DNA of 64,000 nt from Kiloniella majae (lineage in GTDB: Bacteria > Pseudomonadota > Alphaproteobacteria > Kiloniellales > Kiloniellaceae), in assembly GCF_002118315.1 (NCBI RefSeq), contig NZ_MTSZ01000002.1, forward strand, positions 661,914-725,913. Direction: 5' to 3'. Both the position numbers and the translations under genes were made by a program. This document shows, in pieces, positions 17,216 through 24,543 of the stretch; the stretch's first letter is position 1, and each line of letters begins with the position of its first letter. The notes below the pieces were generated by a model. That model was given only the letters and a program-made list of their open reading frames with translations. It did no database searches and was not told the DNA's origin.

Positions 17216-17305
17216 CATGTAGAGTATTGAAATTTAGTTAACAAGAGCAAAGTATCATTAACATCATACCATACATACAACTTACAATATTGACTTTAAA
17301 GAAGC

Positions 17306-17327
17306 CGTGGATACCGAAATATCCACG
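17306..17327 (-). terminator. Hairpin downstream of flagellin B
   Basis: A perfect 8-bp stem CGTGGATA/TATCCACG with a 6-base loop lies 23 bases after the flagellin B stop, equivalent to the hairpin after copies A and C. The run after it (GGCTTCTTTAAAG on the coding strand) is only weakly U-rich. Confidence 0.55.
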
Positions 17328-17349
17328 ACCAATAACTACTATTAAGAGC

Positions 17350-18162
17350 TTATTGAAGAACTCTCAATAGTGTTTGCGGTATCTGATTAGCCTGTGACAA
17401 GGCAGAAACTGCCGCCTGCGTCAGCACATTTGCCGTTACAAGCTTACTTTGTTCAGCAGCCAAATCCACATCTTTAAGCTGAGAGTTCGCAGCTTCAATA
17501 TTTTCAATGGATGTCGCAACCTGCTGTCCACGCGTTTCAAATCTTGAAATCAACGCACCAACATTTGCACGACCTTCCGCAATCGCATCAATTTGAGTAT
17601 TGACGGCCGTAAACGCAGTTCCTGCATTAGCGGTACTTTGCACATCGCCACCAGGCTGTGAAACATTCACAGTTGACAAGTTAGCAGCAATATTGTTCAC
17701 GGCACCAGACGCACTCAGTCCAACAAAGAAGTTCTGATTGTAAGTACCATCAATCAACGCACTACCGTTAAAGGTCGTCGTTTGCTCAATTCCAAGAATT
17801 TCATCATCAAGGGCTTGGAACTCAGCGTCAATATAATCACGCTCATCATCTGTAACTGTACCAGACAATGCCTGTGCTGCCAGCGCCTTCATACGTTGAA
17901 GCACATCACTGACACGCGCCAGGCCACCATCAGCAACCTGAAGAATAGAAGCCGCTTGGGAAGCATTTGTAGCCGCCTGCTTAAGCGCAGTAACGTCAGA
18001 TGTCAGTTTTGTACTGATCGCAAGACCGGCAGCATCATCAGATGCACGCACGATTCTAGACCCAGAAGCAAGTTTTGCCACTGACGTTGAAGCATTAGAT
18101 GAATTGTTGTTAAGAAAACGAATTGCAGAGTTTGCTGCAGTATTTGTACCAACTACGGGCAT
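17350..18162 (-). CDS. Flagellin (tandem copy B)
   Basis: The 270-residue flagellin has the same conserved ends as copy A. It differs mainly in the short central region, where it has VNVSQPGGDVQSTANAGTAF in place of VNVAVVGGDVQATGTAATAF of A and C, plus a few N-terminal changes (NASTSVAK, ALKQAATN). Start ATG 18162 is preceded by AAGGA; the upstream in-frame extension begins with GTG here. The leader contains the CsrA-like hairpin at 18199-18211 and a weak sigma28-like site at 18298-18324. It is exported by the flagellar type III system with FliS. Confidence 0.95.
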   Translation of the reverse strand: MPVVGTNTAANSAIRFLNNNSSNASTSVAKLASGSRIVRASDDAAGLAISTKLTSDVTALKQAATNASQAASILQVADGGLARVSDVLQRMKALAAQALSGTVTDDERDYIDAEFQALDDEILGIEQTTTFNGSALIDGTYNQNFFVGLSASGAVNNIAANLSTVNVSQPGGDVQSTANAGTAFTAVNTQIDAIAEGRANVGALISRFETRGQQVATSIENIEAANSQLKDVDLAAEQSKLVTANVLTQAAVSALSQANQIPQTLLRVLQ

Positions 18163-18198
18163 AATATAATTCCTTCTACTTGAAGTATGTTTAGCTAA

Positions 18199-18211
18199 AC
18201 CCATCCTGGGT
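18199..18211 (-). promoter_or_regulatory. CsrA-type hairpin in flagellin B leader
   Basis: The ACCC-AGGAU-GGGU hairpin is identical to that of copy A and again lies 37 bases before the AUG, with AAGGA at the ribosome site. The palindrome GTTTAGCTAAAC lies beside it, between hairpin and AUG. Confidence 0.6.
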
Positions 18212-18297
18212 AAAGCCACTTTAAAGGTCGCCTTCTTGGCAACCCACTATTCCGTTCCTTCCTGAATCGAAATAGTTTCGCTGAAAATATACAAAAC

Positions 18298-18324
18298 ATA
18301 TCTTCAACTACGCCTCAAGTATTG
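18298..18324 (-). promoter_or_regulatory. Candidate sigma28 promoter of flagellin B
   Basis: CAATACTT-N11-GAAGATAT occupies the same place as the candidate in copy A. The -35 half is a poorer match (AA and TT of TAAAGTTT kept). Confidence 0.35.
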
Positions 18325-18414
18325 CATGTTGAGTATTGAAATTTAGTTAACAAGAACAAAGTATCATTAACATCATACCATACATACAACTTACAATATT
18401 GACCTTAAAGAAGC

Positions 18415-18436
18415 CGTGGATACCGAAATATCCACG
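18415..18436 (-). terminator. Hairpin downstream of flagellin C
   Basis: A perfect 8-bp stem CGTGGATA/TATCCACG with loop CCGAAA (plus-strand reading) lies 23 bases after the flagellin C stop, as for copies A and B. Confidence 0.55.
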
Positions 18437-18458
18437 ACCAATAACTATTATTAAGAGC

Positions 18459-19271
18459 TTATTGAAGAACTCTCAATAGTGTTTGCGGTATCTGATTAGC
18501 CTGTGACAAGGCAGAAACTGCCGCCTGCGTTAGCACATTTGCCGTTACAAGCTTGCTTTGTTCAGCAGCCAAATCCACATCTTTAAGCTGAGAGTTCGCA
18601 GCTTCAATATTCTCAATGGACGTAGCAACCTGTTGCCCGCGCGTTTCAAATCTTGAAATCAACGCACCAACATTTGCACGACCTTCCGCAATTGCATCAA
18701 TCTGAGTATTGACATTTGTAAATGCAGTTGCAGCGGTACCGGTAGCTTGCACATCCCCACCAACGACAGCAACATTCACGCCAGACAAGTTAGCAGCAAT
18801 ATTATTCACGGCACCTGAAGCACTTAAACCAACGAAAAAGTTCTGATTATACGAACCATCAATCAGCGCACTACCGTTAAAGGTCGTCGTTTGCTCAATT
18901 CCAAGAACTTCATCATCAAGGGCTTGAAACTCGGCGTCAATATAATCACGCTCATCATCTGTAACTGTACCAGACAATGCCTGTGCTGCCAGCGCCTTCA
19001 TACGTTGAAGCACATCACTGACACGCGCCAGGCCACCATCAGCAACCTGAAGAATAGAAGCCGCTTGGGAAGCATTTGTAGCCGCCTGCTTAAGCGCAGT
19101 AACGTCAGATGTCAGTTTTGTACTGATCGCAAGACCGGCAGCATCATCAGATGCACGCACGATTCTAGACCCAGAAGCAAGTTTCGCCACTGACGTAGAA
19201 GCATTCATAGAGTTATTGTTAAGAAAACGGATTGCAGAGTTTGCTGCAGTATTTGTACCAACTACGGGCAT
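18459..19271 (-). CDS. Flagellin (tandem copy C, mosaic)
   Basis: The 270-residue flagellin is a recombinant of its neighbours. From near the stop to 18935 it is identical to copy A, base for base, while from 18936 to about 19180 it is identical to copy B. Its extreme N-terminal codons (NNNSMNASTS) match neither. Start ATG 19271 has AAGGA upstream; the leader hairpin is at 19308-19320 with a G-U pair replacing a G-C pair. A weak sigma28-like site lies at 19407-19433. Function is as for the other filament flagellins. Confidence 0.95.
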   Translation of the reverse strand: MPVVGTNTAANSAIRFLNNNSMNASTSVAKLASGSRIVRASDDAAGLAISTKLTSDVTALKQAATNASQAASILQVADGGLARVSDVLQRMKALAAQALSGTVTDDERDYIDAEFQALDDEVLGIEQTTTFNGSALIDGSYNQNFFVGLSASGAVNNIAANLSGVNVAVVGGDVQATGTAATAFTNVNTQIDAIAEGRANVGALISRFETRGQQVATSIENIEAANSQLKDVDLAAEQSKLVTANVLTQAAVSALSQANQIPQTLLRVLQ

Positions 19272-19307
19272 AATATAGTTCCTTCTACTTGAAGTATGCT
19301 TAGCTAA

Positions 19308-19320
19308 ACCCATCCTGAGT
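19308..19320 (-). promoter_or_regulatory. CsrA-type hairpin in flagellin C leader
   Basis: The mRNA reads ACUC-AGGAU-GGGU. The C-to-U change relative to A and B turns a C-G pair into a U-G pair, so the stem is kept. In the adjoining GUUUAGCUAAGC palindrome a change again gives a G-U pair. Substitutions that keep pairing support a real RNA structure. Confidence 0.6.
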
Positions 19321-19406
19321 AAAGCCACTTTAAAGGTCGCCTTCTTGGCAACCTACTATTCCATTCCTTCTTGGATCAAAATAGTTTCGCTAAAAATAAA
19401 TCCAAT

Positions 19407-19433
19407 TTATCTTCAACTACGTTACGAATCTTG
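19407..19433 (-). promoter_or_regulatory. Candidate sigma28 promoter of flagellin C
   Basis: CAAGATTC-N11-GAAGATAA gives the best -10 half of the three copies (6 of 8 to GCCGATAA) but a poor -35 half. The block GTAGTTGAAGATA is kept while surrounding bases have diverged from copies A and B. Confidence 0.35.
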
Positions 19434-19535
19434 TATATAGAATATTAAAATTTAGTTAACAAACGCAAGTGCCATTGATGAATAACATTACAAATACCAC
19501 CTATCACCTTGATAAATGATACAGTATTATGAAGA

Positions 19536-20639
19536 TTAAATAGAACGAATCCCATTAACAACGAACAAAATATCCTTTTCCGACAAGCTGGTGCTGAATG
19601 GCAAAGCAACAACAGTCTTATAAAACATATCAGCAACAGGGAAAGAATTATATGCGCTCAAGACATTAAACAATTGATTTCGATATAAGTGATCTTCCCA
19701 CCAAATAGAAGCCCCAATACCTTTTTTTCTTAACGCCTTAACGACTACATTAGCTTTTTTACCATCAAGGGCTATATTAAGTGTGGAGCTTACTTTCATG
19801 TCCTCGTCAGGCAGGGAAGAAATATTTTCGCAGGTAGCAAAGTGGGCAAAATATTCTTTTCTTACCTTTGAATACCTCCGCTTCATTCCCTCAATACGAT
19901 CAAATTGCGCCAGGCCAACAGCTGCGTGATATTCACTCAACTTATAATTTCCACCATAAGACAAGGCAACTCGACCATCAACAAAGCCAAACTGGCTAAA
20001 TTGACGTGCTTTTTGAATAATATTCTTATCTCTAGAAATAATCGCCCCGCCCTCACCAATCCCAAAAGCTTTTGTCGCATGAAGACTAACGACAGCAGGA
20101 CAGTCACCAGGCTCTAGAGAATAAAAAGAAGCAGCAGCATCTATAACCACAGGAATTCCTGCTTTTACCGATAAAGCATCCCAATCAACAACCTTAACGG
20201 TTCCACCAAAAGGGACAACCGGCATGATGACATCAGGCCTGGGATTTGAGGGGATTGCTAAATACTCTGAAACAATTTGCGGCGTTAAAGCCCCTGTCAC
20301 AGGATCGACATCACAAAACAAGACATCCATACCTACTTCAACAATCGCTTGAGCGGATGCTACAAATGTCCAAGCTGGTAACAAGCAGGTACGACGCTTA
20401 TTTTTAGAGGATGCTTTAAAATCAGAAGAAACGGCTTTTAGGGCAATCGACAGACCCGATGTGGCACTTGAAACTGTCGTAATATTTTTATTCTGCACAT
20501 TGAAATGGTCAGCTAAACGATCTTCAAAGGCACATAATCTTGGACCAAAATTCGTATACCACTTATCCCTATCTATCATCTCCAAATAAGACACCAAATC
20601 TTTTACAGTCGGCATATCGGGAATCAATAACGGTATCAA
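19536..20639 (-). CDS. DegT/DnrJ/EryC1/StrS sugar aminotransferase
   Basis: This 367-residue PLP enzyme transfers an amino group to a nucleotide-linked keto-sugar. Seen are YTNFGPRLCAFEDRLADHF near the N-terminus, the SSATSGLSIAL cofactor loop, PVVPFGGTV, VVIDAAAS and the PLP-lysine motif HATKAFGIGEGGAIISRD. The start is taken as TTG 20639 because GAGG lies 6 bases upstream and residues before the next ATG (20615) belong to the fold. With RmlA it would make a dTDP-amino sugar (4-amino-4,6-dideoxy type), which the formyltransferase could use. Its position between flagellin genes points to flagellin modification. Confidence 0.88.
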   Translation of the reverse strand: MIPLLIPDMPTVKDLVSYLEMIDRDKWYTNFGPRLCAFEDRLADHFNVQNKNITTVSSATSGLSIALKAVSSDFKASSKNKRRTCLLPAWTFVASAQAIVEVGMDVLFCDVDPVTGALTPQIVSEYLAIPSNPRPDVIMPVVPFGGTVKVVDWDALSVKAGIPVVIDAAASFYSLEPGDCPAVVSLHATKAFGIGEGGAIISRDKNIIQKARQFSQFGFVDGRVALSYGGNYKLSEYHAAVGLAQFDRIEGMKRRYSKVRKEYFAHFATCENISSLPDEDMKVSSTLNIALDGKKANVVVKALRKKGIGASIWWEDHLYRNQLFNVLSAYNSFPVADMFYKTVVALPFSTSLSEKDILFVVNGIRSI

Positions 20640-20772
20640 AGCAGCCTCAATGAGTTAAATTAATTTTTGATTTTATATACTTAACACATCAGACCAAACT
20701 AAATCTTAAATATTTATTACTTTAGCCCAGCCCCTTTTAAAAACCTAAAATACAAATACGCCCTGACACATA

Positions 20773-20799
20773 TTTGGGCGCCCATCCTGGGCGCCCAAA
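20773..20799 (-). terminator. Strong hairpin after flagellin D with AGGAU loop
   Basis: A perfect 11-bp GC-rich stem (TTTGGGCGCCC with GGGCGCCCAAA) holds a 5-base loop, AGGAU in the flagellin D transcript, 30 bases after the stop. No U-run follows in the transcription direction, so it is not a standard intrinsic terminator. CCC-AGGAU-GGG is the same core as the leader hairpins of flagellins A and B. Confidence 0.7.
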
Positions 20800-20828
20800 G
20801 AGCTATGTGAAAGTTAATAAGTACCAGG

Positions 20829-21695
20829 CTATTGCAGTAGTGATAACAGCGTCTGAGGCAACTGGTTCGCCTGAGACAATGCTGACACCGAGGCTTGAAC
20901 AAGTACCTGCGAAGATACAAGACGAGATTGCTCGGCAGCCAGATCGACATCCATCACAGATGAAAGTGCTGCATCAATGTTTTCCTTTGAAGTCGCAACC
21001 TGTTGTTGCCTGAATTCAAATCGAGAAACGATTGAGCCAAGATTTGCACGCGCTTCAGAAACTTCATTAATAGCCAGATCAACAGAGGCCATCGCTGTTG
21101 TAGCAGCAGCAGGTGTCGTCACAGTCGTAGAACTAAGAACCGTTCCACCTGAGGCCAAACCTCCCGATGTGAAATTACTTGCAGAAATACTTAAAGACGA
21201 AATATCAACGGGAATGACATCTGCTGGCGTCACACCAACAAAAAAGTTAACCGTCCCAGTACCAAACTGTGCACCTGTACCATCCAAAAGAGACTCACCA
21301 TTAAATCGCGTACTGCTTGCGATACCATTAATCTCTTCAAGTAATTGAGAGTACTCCGCATTGATAAAACCGCGTTCGATAACAGTCGGCACACCAGAAA
21401 GAGAGGCCGCAGCCAAGGATTTTAACCTCTGTAAAACATCTGCTATTCGTGCAAGACCACCATCACCGACCTGCATAACAGATGCACCTTGCGCAGAGTT
21501 GATCGACGCTTGCTGCAACACATTACTATCAGCACGAAGTCGAGTACCAATTGCAAGTCCAGCGGCATCATCAGATGCATTCACGATCCGAGAACCGGAA
21601 GCAAGTTTGGAAATTGAACTTCCAGATTTTGTGGAGTTCAAATTCAAAAAACGCAGCGCAGAGTTCGCTGCTGTATTCGTTGTTACTGTAGGCAT
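20829..21695 (-). CDS. Flagellin D (divergent)
   Basis: The 288-residue flagellin starts MPTVTTNTAANSALRFLNLN and keeps the conserved ends (LASGSRIVNASDDAAGLAIG; VDLAAEQSRLVSSQVLVQAS; ALSQANQLPQTLLSLLQ) but differs clearly from copies A-C, with a slightly longer Ser/Thr/Ala-rich centre. ATG 21695 is chosen over GTG 21710 because AAAGGAAAG is then an ideally placed ribosome site. A near-perfect sigma54 promoter lies upstream, unlike the tandem copies. It may be a minor or proximal filament subunit. A strong AGGAU-loop hairpin follows the gene. Confidence 0.93.
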   Translation of the reverse strand: MPTVTTNTAANSALRFLNLNSTKSGSSISKLASGSRIVNASDDAAGLAIGTRLRADSNVLQQASINSAQGASVMQVGDGGLARIADVLQRLKSLAAASLSGVPTVIERGFINAEYSQLLEEINGIASSTRFNGESLLDGTGAQFGTGTVNFFVGVTPADVIPVDISSLSISASNFTSGGLASGGTVLSSTTVTTPAAATTAMASVDLAINEVSEARANLGSIVSRFEFRQQQVATSKENIDAALSSVMDVDLAAEQSRLVSSQVLVQASVSALSQANQLPQTLLSLLQ

Positions 21696-21781
21696 GTTCT
21701 TTCCTTTCACATTTAGCTCAACGGAAGGCTGCTTGCCATTCCACCGCCCAAGACGGCATACGTTGAATTCGAAACAGAAAA

Positions 21782-21797
21782 TGCAAAGGTCGTGCCA
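21782..21797 (-). promoter_or_regulatory. Sigma54 promoter of flagellin D
   Basis: The coding-strand sequence TGGCACGACCTTTGCA is a full match to the -24/-12 consensus TGGCAC-N5-TTGCA. It lies about 87 bases before the ATG. FlbD (32659-34107) is the expected activator. Confidence 0.85.
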
Positions 21798-22511
21798 ATT
21801 AAATTTTTATATACAAATCAAATACTTAAACAACATTTTCATATTTTATATAGAAAAAAATACCCCTATACATCTAGCAATATGTCGTTTTCTACCCCCT
21901 TTATGGAAAACGATTCCTAGTAATAAATAACAAATGAGGAAAAAAATACTCATCAACATTTCATCACCAGCAGTGCTATGCTAGCCCCCCCCCTACACAT
22001 CACAAAGCTTTACTCAAATGACAAGATAACAAAAGAAACAAGAGACTTACTTCACACACAATTAAACACACGGCATTGTAATAAAAAATATAATGAAAGA
22101 CTTCGAATTGATTGTAGAAAAAATAGTAAAATTGAGTTTAAATCACCCAACTCAGTTAAGATTAAATATACCTTCCGCATAGGACGTATATATAAAGTCA
22201 GCAAAATCTCACGGATCACTTACGAAAAGCATATGAATCATCCTCGTCATTAAACCGTGTATAACTCTCCCTTAATTAAGGGTCACTTGATGTTAATTAA
22301 ACCCAAAACCTGAAACAACATCACTCTCTCACCAAATCACAACAGGTATCATTATATAAAAACACTCATTATCAGGCCACCTCGCCTACTTCTATTTTCA
22401 CCCGGCATCTTTAACCTTTTCCTACCATCTATACTCGGCATTCTTTTCCGACCACCTGCCTCTCGCAAATTTTATCCTTAAAAATCAACAACCAAACAAG
22501 ACTAGCAAAAC

Positions 22512-22527
22512 TGGCCCGCACTTTGCA
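22512..22527 (+). promoter_or_regulatory. Sigma54 promoter of the FliS-like/fliK/flgD operon
   Basis: TGGCCCGCACTTTGCA differs from the TGGCAC-N5-TTGCA consensus at one base. It lies 46 bases before the ATG of the FliS-like gene, a normal distance for a sigma54 promoter. Confidence 0.78.
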
Positions 22528-22572
22528 TTAATTATCCTGAGTTTTTGTAATTCAAGATGGATTGGACACAAA

Positions 22573-23010
22573 ATGCATTGGCAAGCAGACAACACAGCAA
22601 CACCATTAGACACTTTAGATACGTCTCCCGGTGAAGTTTTGATGCTCATTAACCAGGTTATCAATGCCTTGGGAGAAGCCAAAGATGCCGTGACCGCGCT
22701 GGAAATAGAAAAACGGTTTAATGCGACAATGAAAGCATCTGCTTTGCTGGACTCTATAGAAGAAGAAATGAAAGCAGATATTTCCGAAAATGTCCGCAGC
22801 TCTTTTATGCAAACGCATCTCAGTCTGATTGCCAATATTACCCGCACCAATGTGAAAAATGATCTTGAATCAGCGAAAGAATCAATTGCCCTTATGATGA
22901 GCTTTCGACAGATCTGGGTAACGCTTCATCCCACCCTCGAAGAAGAATGCTTTACATGGCCCTTATCATCCACCCAGAACCATCGTCGTTCAGGTCTCCA
23001 CCTGGCCTAA
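22573..23010 (+). CDS. FliS-like small helical protein
   Basis: The 145-residue protein resembles FliS: an N-terminal segment SPGEVLMLINQVINALGEAK, a middle helix with RFNATMKASALLDSIEEEMK and a C-terminal helix ESAKESIALMMSFRQIWVTL. It lacks the N-terminal flagellin-groove motif of standard FliS, which is encoded at 13501. It leads an operon with fliK, flgD and flgE under a sigma54 promoter, so it could be a chaperone for a hook or hook-length protein rather than for flagellin. The link to FliS is by pattern and length and is not certain. Confidence 0.6.
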   Translation: MHWQADNTATPLDTLDTSPGEVLMLINQVINALGEAKDAVTALEIEKRFNATMKASALLDSIEEEMKADISENVRSSFMQTHLSLIANITRTNVKNDLESAKESIALMMSFRQIWVTLHPTLEEECFTWPLSSTQNHRRSGLHLA

Positions 23011-23032
23011 AGATTAAAGATTCAGGGATAGA

Positions 23033-24523
23033 ATGATGAACAACTACAATATCGACATAACCAGAACGACCTCGCAGCAATCGACTGCAAAAGCCAAACA
23101 GACGACCGCAAGCGCTAGTCAGGTTTTCGCAGAATATCTGAACTCTGTTGGCTCCGGCGGGAAATCGGCCGCAGCTAATCCGTCACTCACACGGGACAAC
23201 TCATTACTGGGAAAGATTTTCAACAAAACGCCTTGGCCAGCCGAGCGGGAAATAAGCTTTAGCGCTCCGGAAAAGAGCGTAGAAGCCCCCCGCGTTGTCG
23301 ACGAAGACACGAACAGTAGCCGCTCGACATCCTCAGCTGATGAAGATGTTAAAACATCGGAAGATTCCACGAATCATAACGACGCCTCTAATGCGTCATC
23401 TGAGAGCAAGGACACCCGCACAGAGACTTCAGATGCTAAGAACAAAGATGACGCCATAGAACGCAAAGAGGCTGATTCTGGCGAAACGTCTGAAGAAAGT
23501 ATTGCTGATGTAGCTGCTGTCGTTGTTGAGCCAACAGCTCCACAAAGCACCACACAAGTCGCTGCTCAACCAAAGCAACTAGCAGCAAGCTCTGCAGTTA
23601 ATCAAAATGCAACAGCTTTAGCGGCGCAACAAAATACAAAACCCGAGCATGTAAATCCTGGGCCAAATAAATCAGGAGTAGCCATTGTTAAGATTACTGA
23701 AGCTGATATCACATCAAGGCCGATAAGCAATTTGACAGCAACAACATCTGTTAATGCGCTAAATAGTCAAGATATCAGTACGGCTTCTGCAAATGCTAGT
23801 GCGCAAGACAAATCAAAGGGATTGGTGACAGCCAATGCAACCCAAACAGTTAACGGAAAAACTGCTACGCCGGGTCAAGTTGCTCAGGCTGCCCTTGCCA
23901 ACAACGCCGGACAAAATGGAAGCAATGCGAATGCCCAATCCCAAAATGGTAACGGGATGGCAAAAATGGACATTGGCCAGGTAACTAATACAAAGGCTCA
24001 GTCTCAAATAACAAACCTGAATTTTGCAGAAACCTTAGCCGCGACTAGCCGCACATCCAAGCCAGCACCAACGGCACCAATGCAAAGTACACTTAAATCA
24101 ATGAATGTAACGCCAGCAGACCAATTATCGATACACATCAGAAAAGCAGTTGGCGATAACAAAGACAGTATTTCCATCAAATTGCACCCGTCTGAACTGG
24201 GCCGCGTCGACGTAAAACTCGAAATTGTTGATGGCACTACTATGAAGGCAATGATCTCGGCCGAACGCCCTGACACATTGGATATGCTTCAACGAGATTC
24301 GCGCATGCTTGAAAAGGCCCTACAAGATGCTGGCCTTAAAACGGACGGACAAAGCCTGAGTTTCAACCTAAAGCAAGACGGTAGCGAACAAGGCGCAACG
24401 TCAGATCGTGGTTCGGAATTAGCAGGTTCAGATACCTCTTCTGCTACAGAAGAAGACATGGCTGAAGCAACTGAAACAATAAAGCAATCGTCACATGATG
24501 GCGATTTGGATATTAACGTTTAA
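23033..24523 (+). CDS. fliK: Flagellar hook-length control protein FliK
   Basis: FliK is exported as a ruler and switches the export gate from hook to filament subunits. The 496-residue protein is low-complexity for its first 350 residues (Ala, Ser, Thr, Asn, Gln). It then has the compact Flg_hook domain, with SISIKLHPSELGRVDVKLEI, VDGTTMKAMISAERPDTLDM and LEKALQDAGL. The start is ATG 23033 after AGGGATAG; a second ATG follows immediately. The gene order fliK-flgD-flgE is standard. Confidence 0.9.
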   Translation: MMNNYNIDITRTTSQQSTAKAKQTTASASQVFAEYLNSVGSGGKSAAANPSLTRDNSLLGKIFNKTPWPAEREISFSAPEKSVEAPRVVDEDTNSSRSTSSADEDVKTSEDSTNHNDASNASSESKDTRTETSDAKNKDDAIERKEADSGETSEESIADVAAVVVEPTAPQSTTQVAAQPKQLAASSAVNQNATALAAQQNTKPEHVNPGPNKSGVAIVKITEADITSRPISNLTATTSVNALNSQDISTASANASAQDKSKGLVTANATQTVNGKTATPGQVAQAALANNAGQNGSNANAQSQNGNGMAKMDIGQVTNTKAQSQITNLNFAETLAATSRTSKPAPTAPMQSTLKSMNVTPADQLSIHIRKAVGDNKDSISIKLHPSELGRVDVKLEIVDGTTMKAMISAERPDTLDMLQRDSRMLEKALQDAGLKTDGQSLSFNLKQDGSEQGATSDRGSELAGSDTSSATEEDMAEATETIKQSSHDGDLDINV

Positions 24524-24543
24524 CCGGACGGCAGGATAGTAAG

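Larger units (their letters stand above)
16190..19330 (-). repeat. Tandem flagellin repeat, 1109-bp period, three copies
   Basis: Three flagellin genes with their leaders, promoters and 3' hairpins repeat at an exact spacing: stop codons at 16241, 17350 and 18459 are each 1109 bases apart, as are the starts at 17053, 18162 and 19271. The intergenic segments are also alike, so whole gene-plus-promoter units were duplicated. Upstream of the third copy, similarity fades after about 19380. Confidence 0.93.
21711..22572. other. 862-base gap: two sigma54 sites, otherwise no gene
   Basis: This AT-rich divergent region lies between flagellin D and the FliS-like gene. It contains sigma54-type promoters at both edges and a run of nine C at 21985-21993. 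A 91-codon frame at 21978-22253 has no ribosome site and a composition dominated by Lys, Arg, Ile and Asn, so I do not call it a gene. Confidence 0.6.

Noticed and set aside
17782..19193. Open frames of 100 codons antisense to flagellin copies B and C
   Set aside because: They exist because flagellin codons are constrained; they mirror conserved flagellin sequence and have no ribosome site.
21978..22253. 91-codon frame with a poly-C tract near its start
   Set aside because: Composition is that of random AT-rich DNA and there is no ribosome site; kept only as a low-interest observation.
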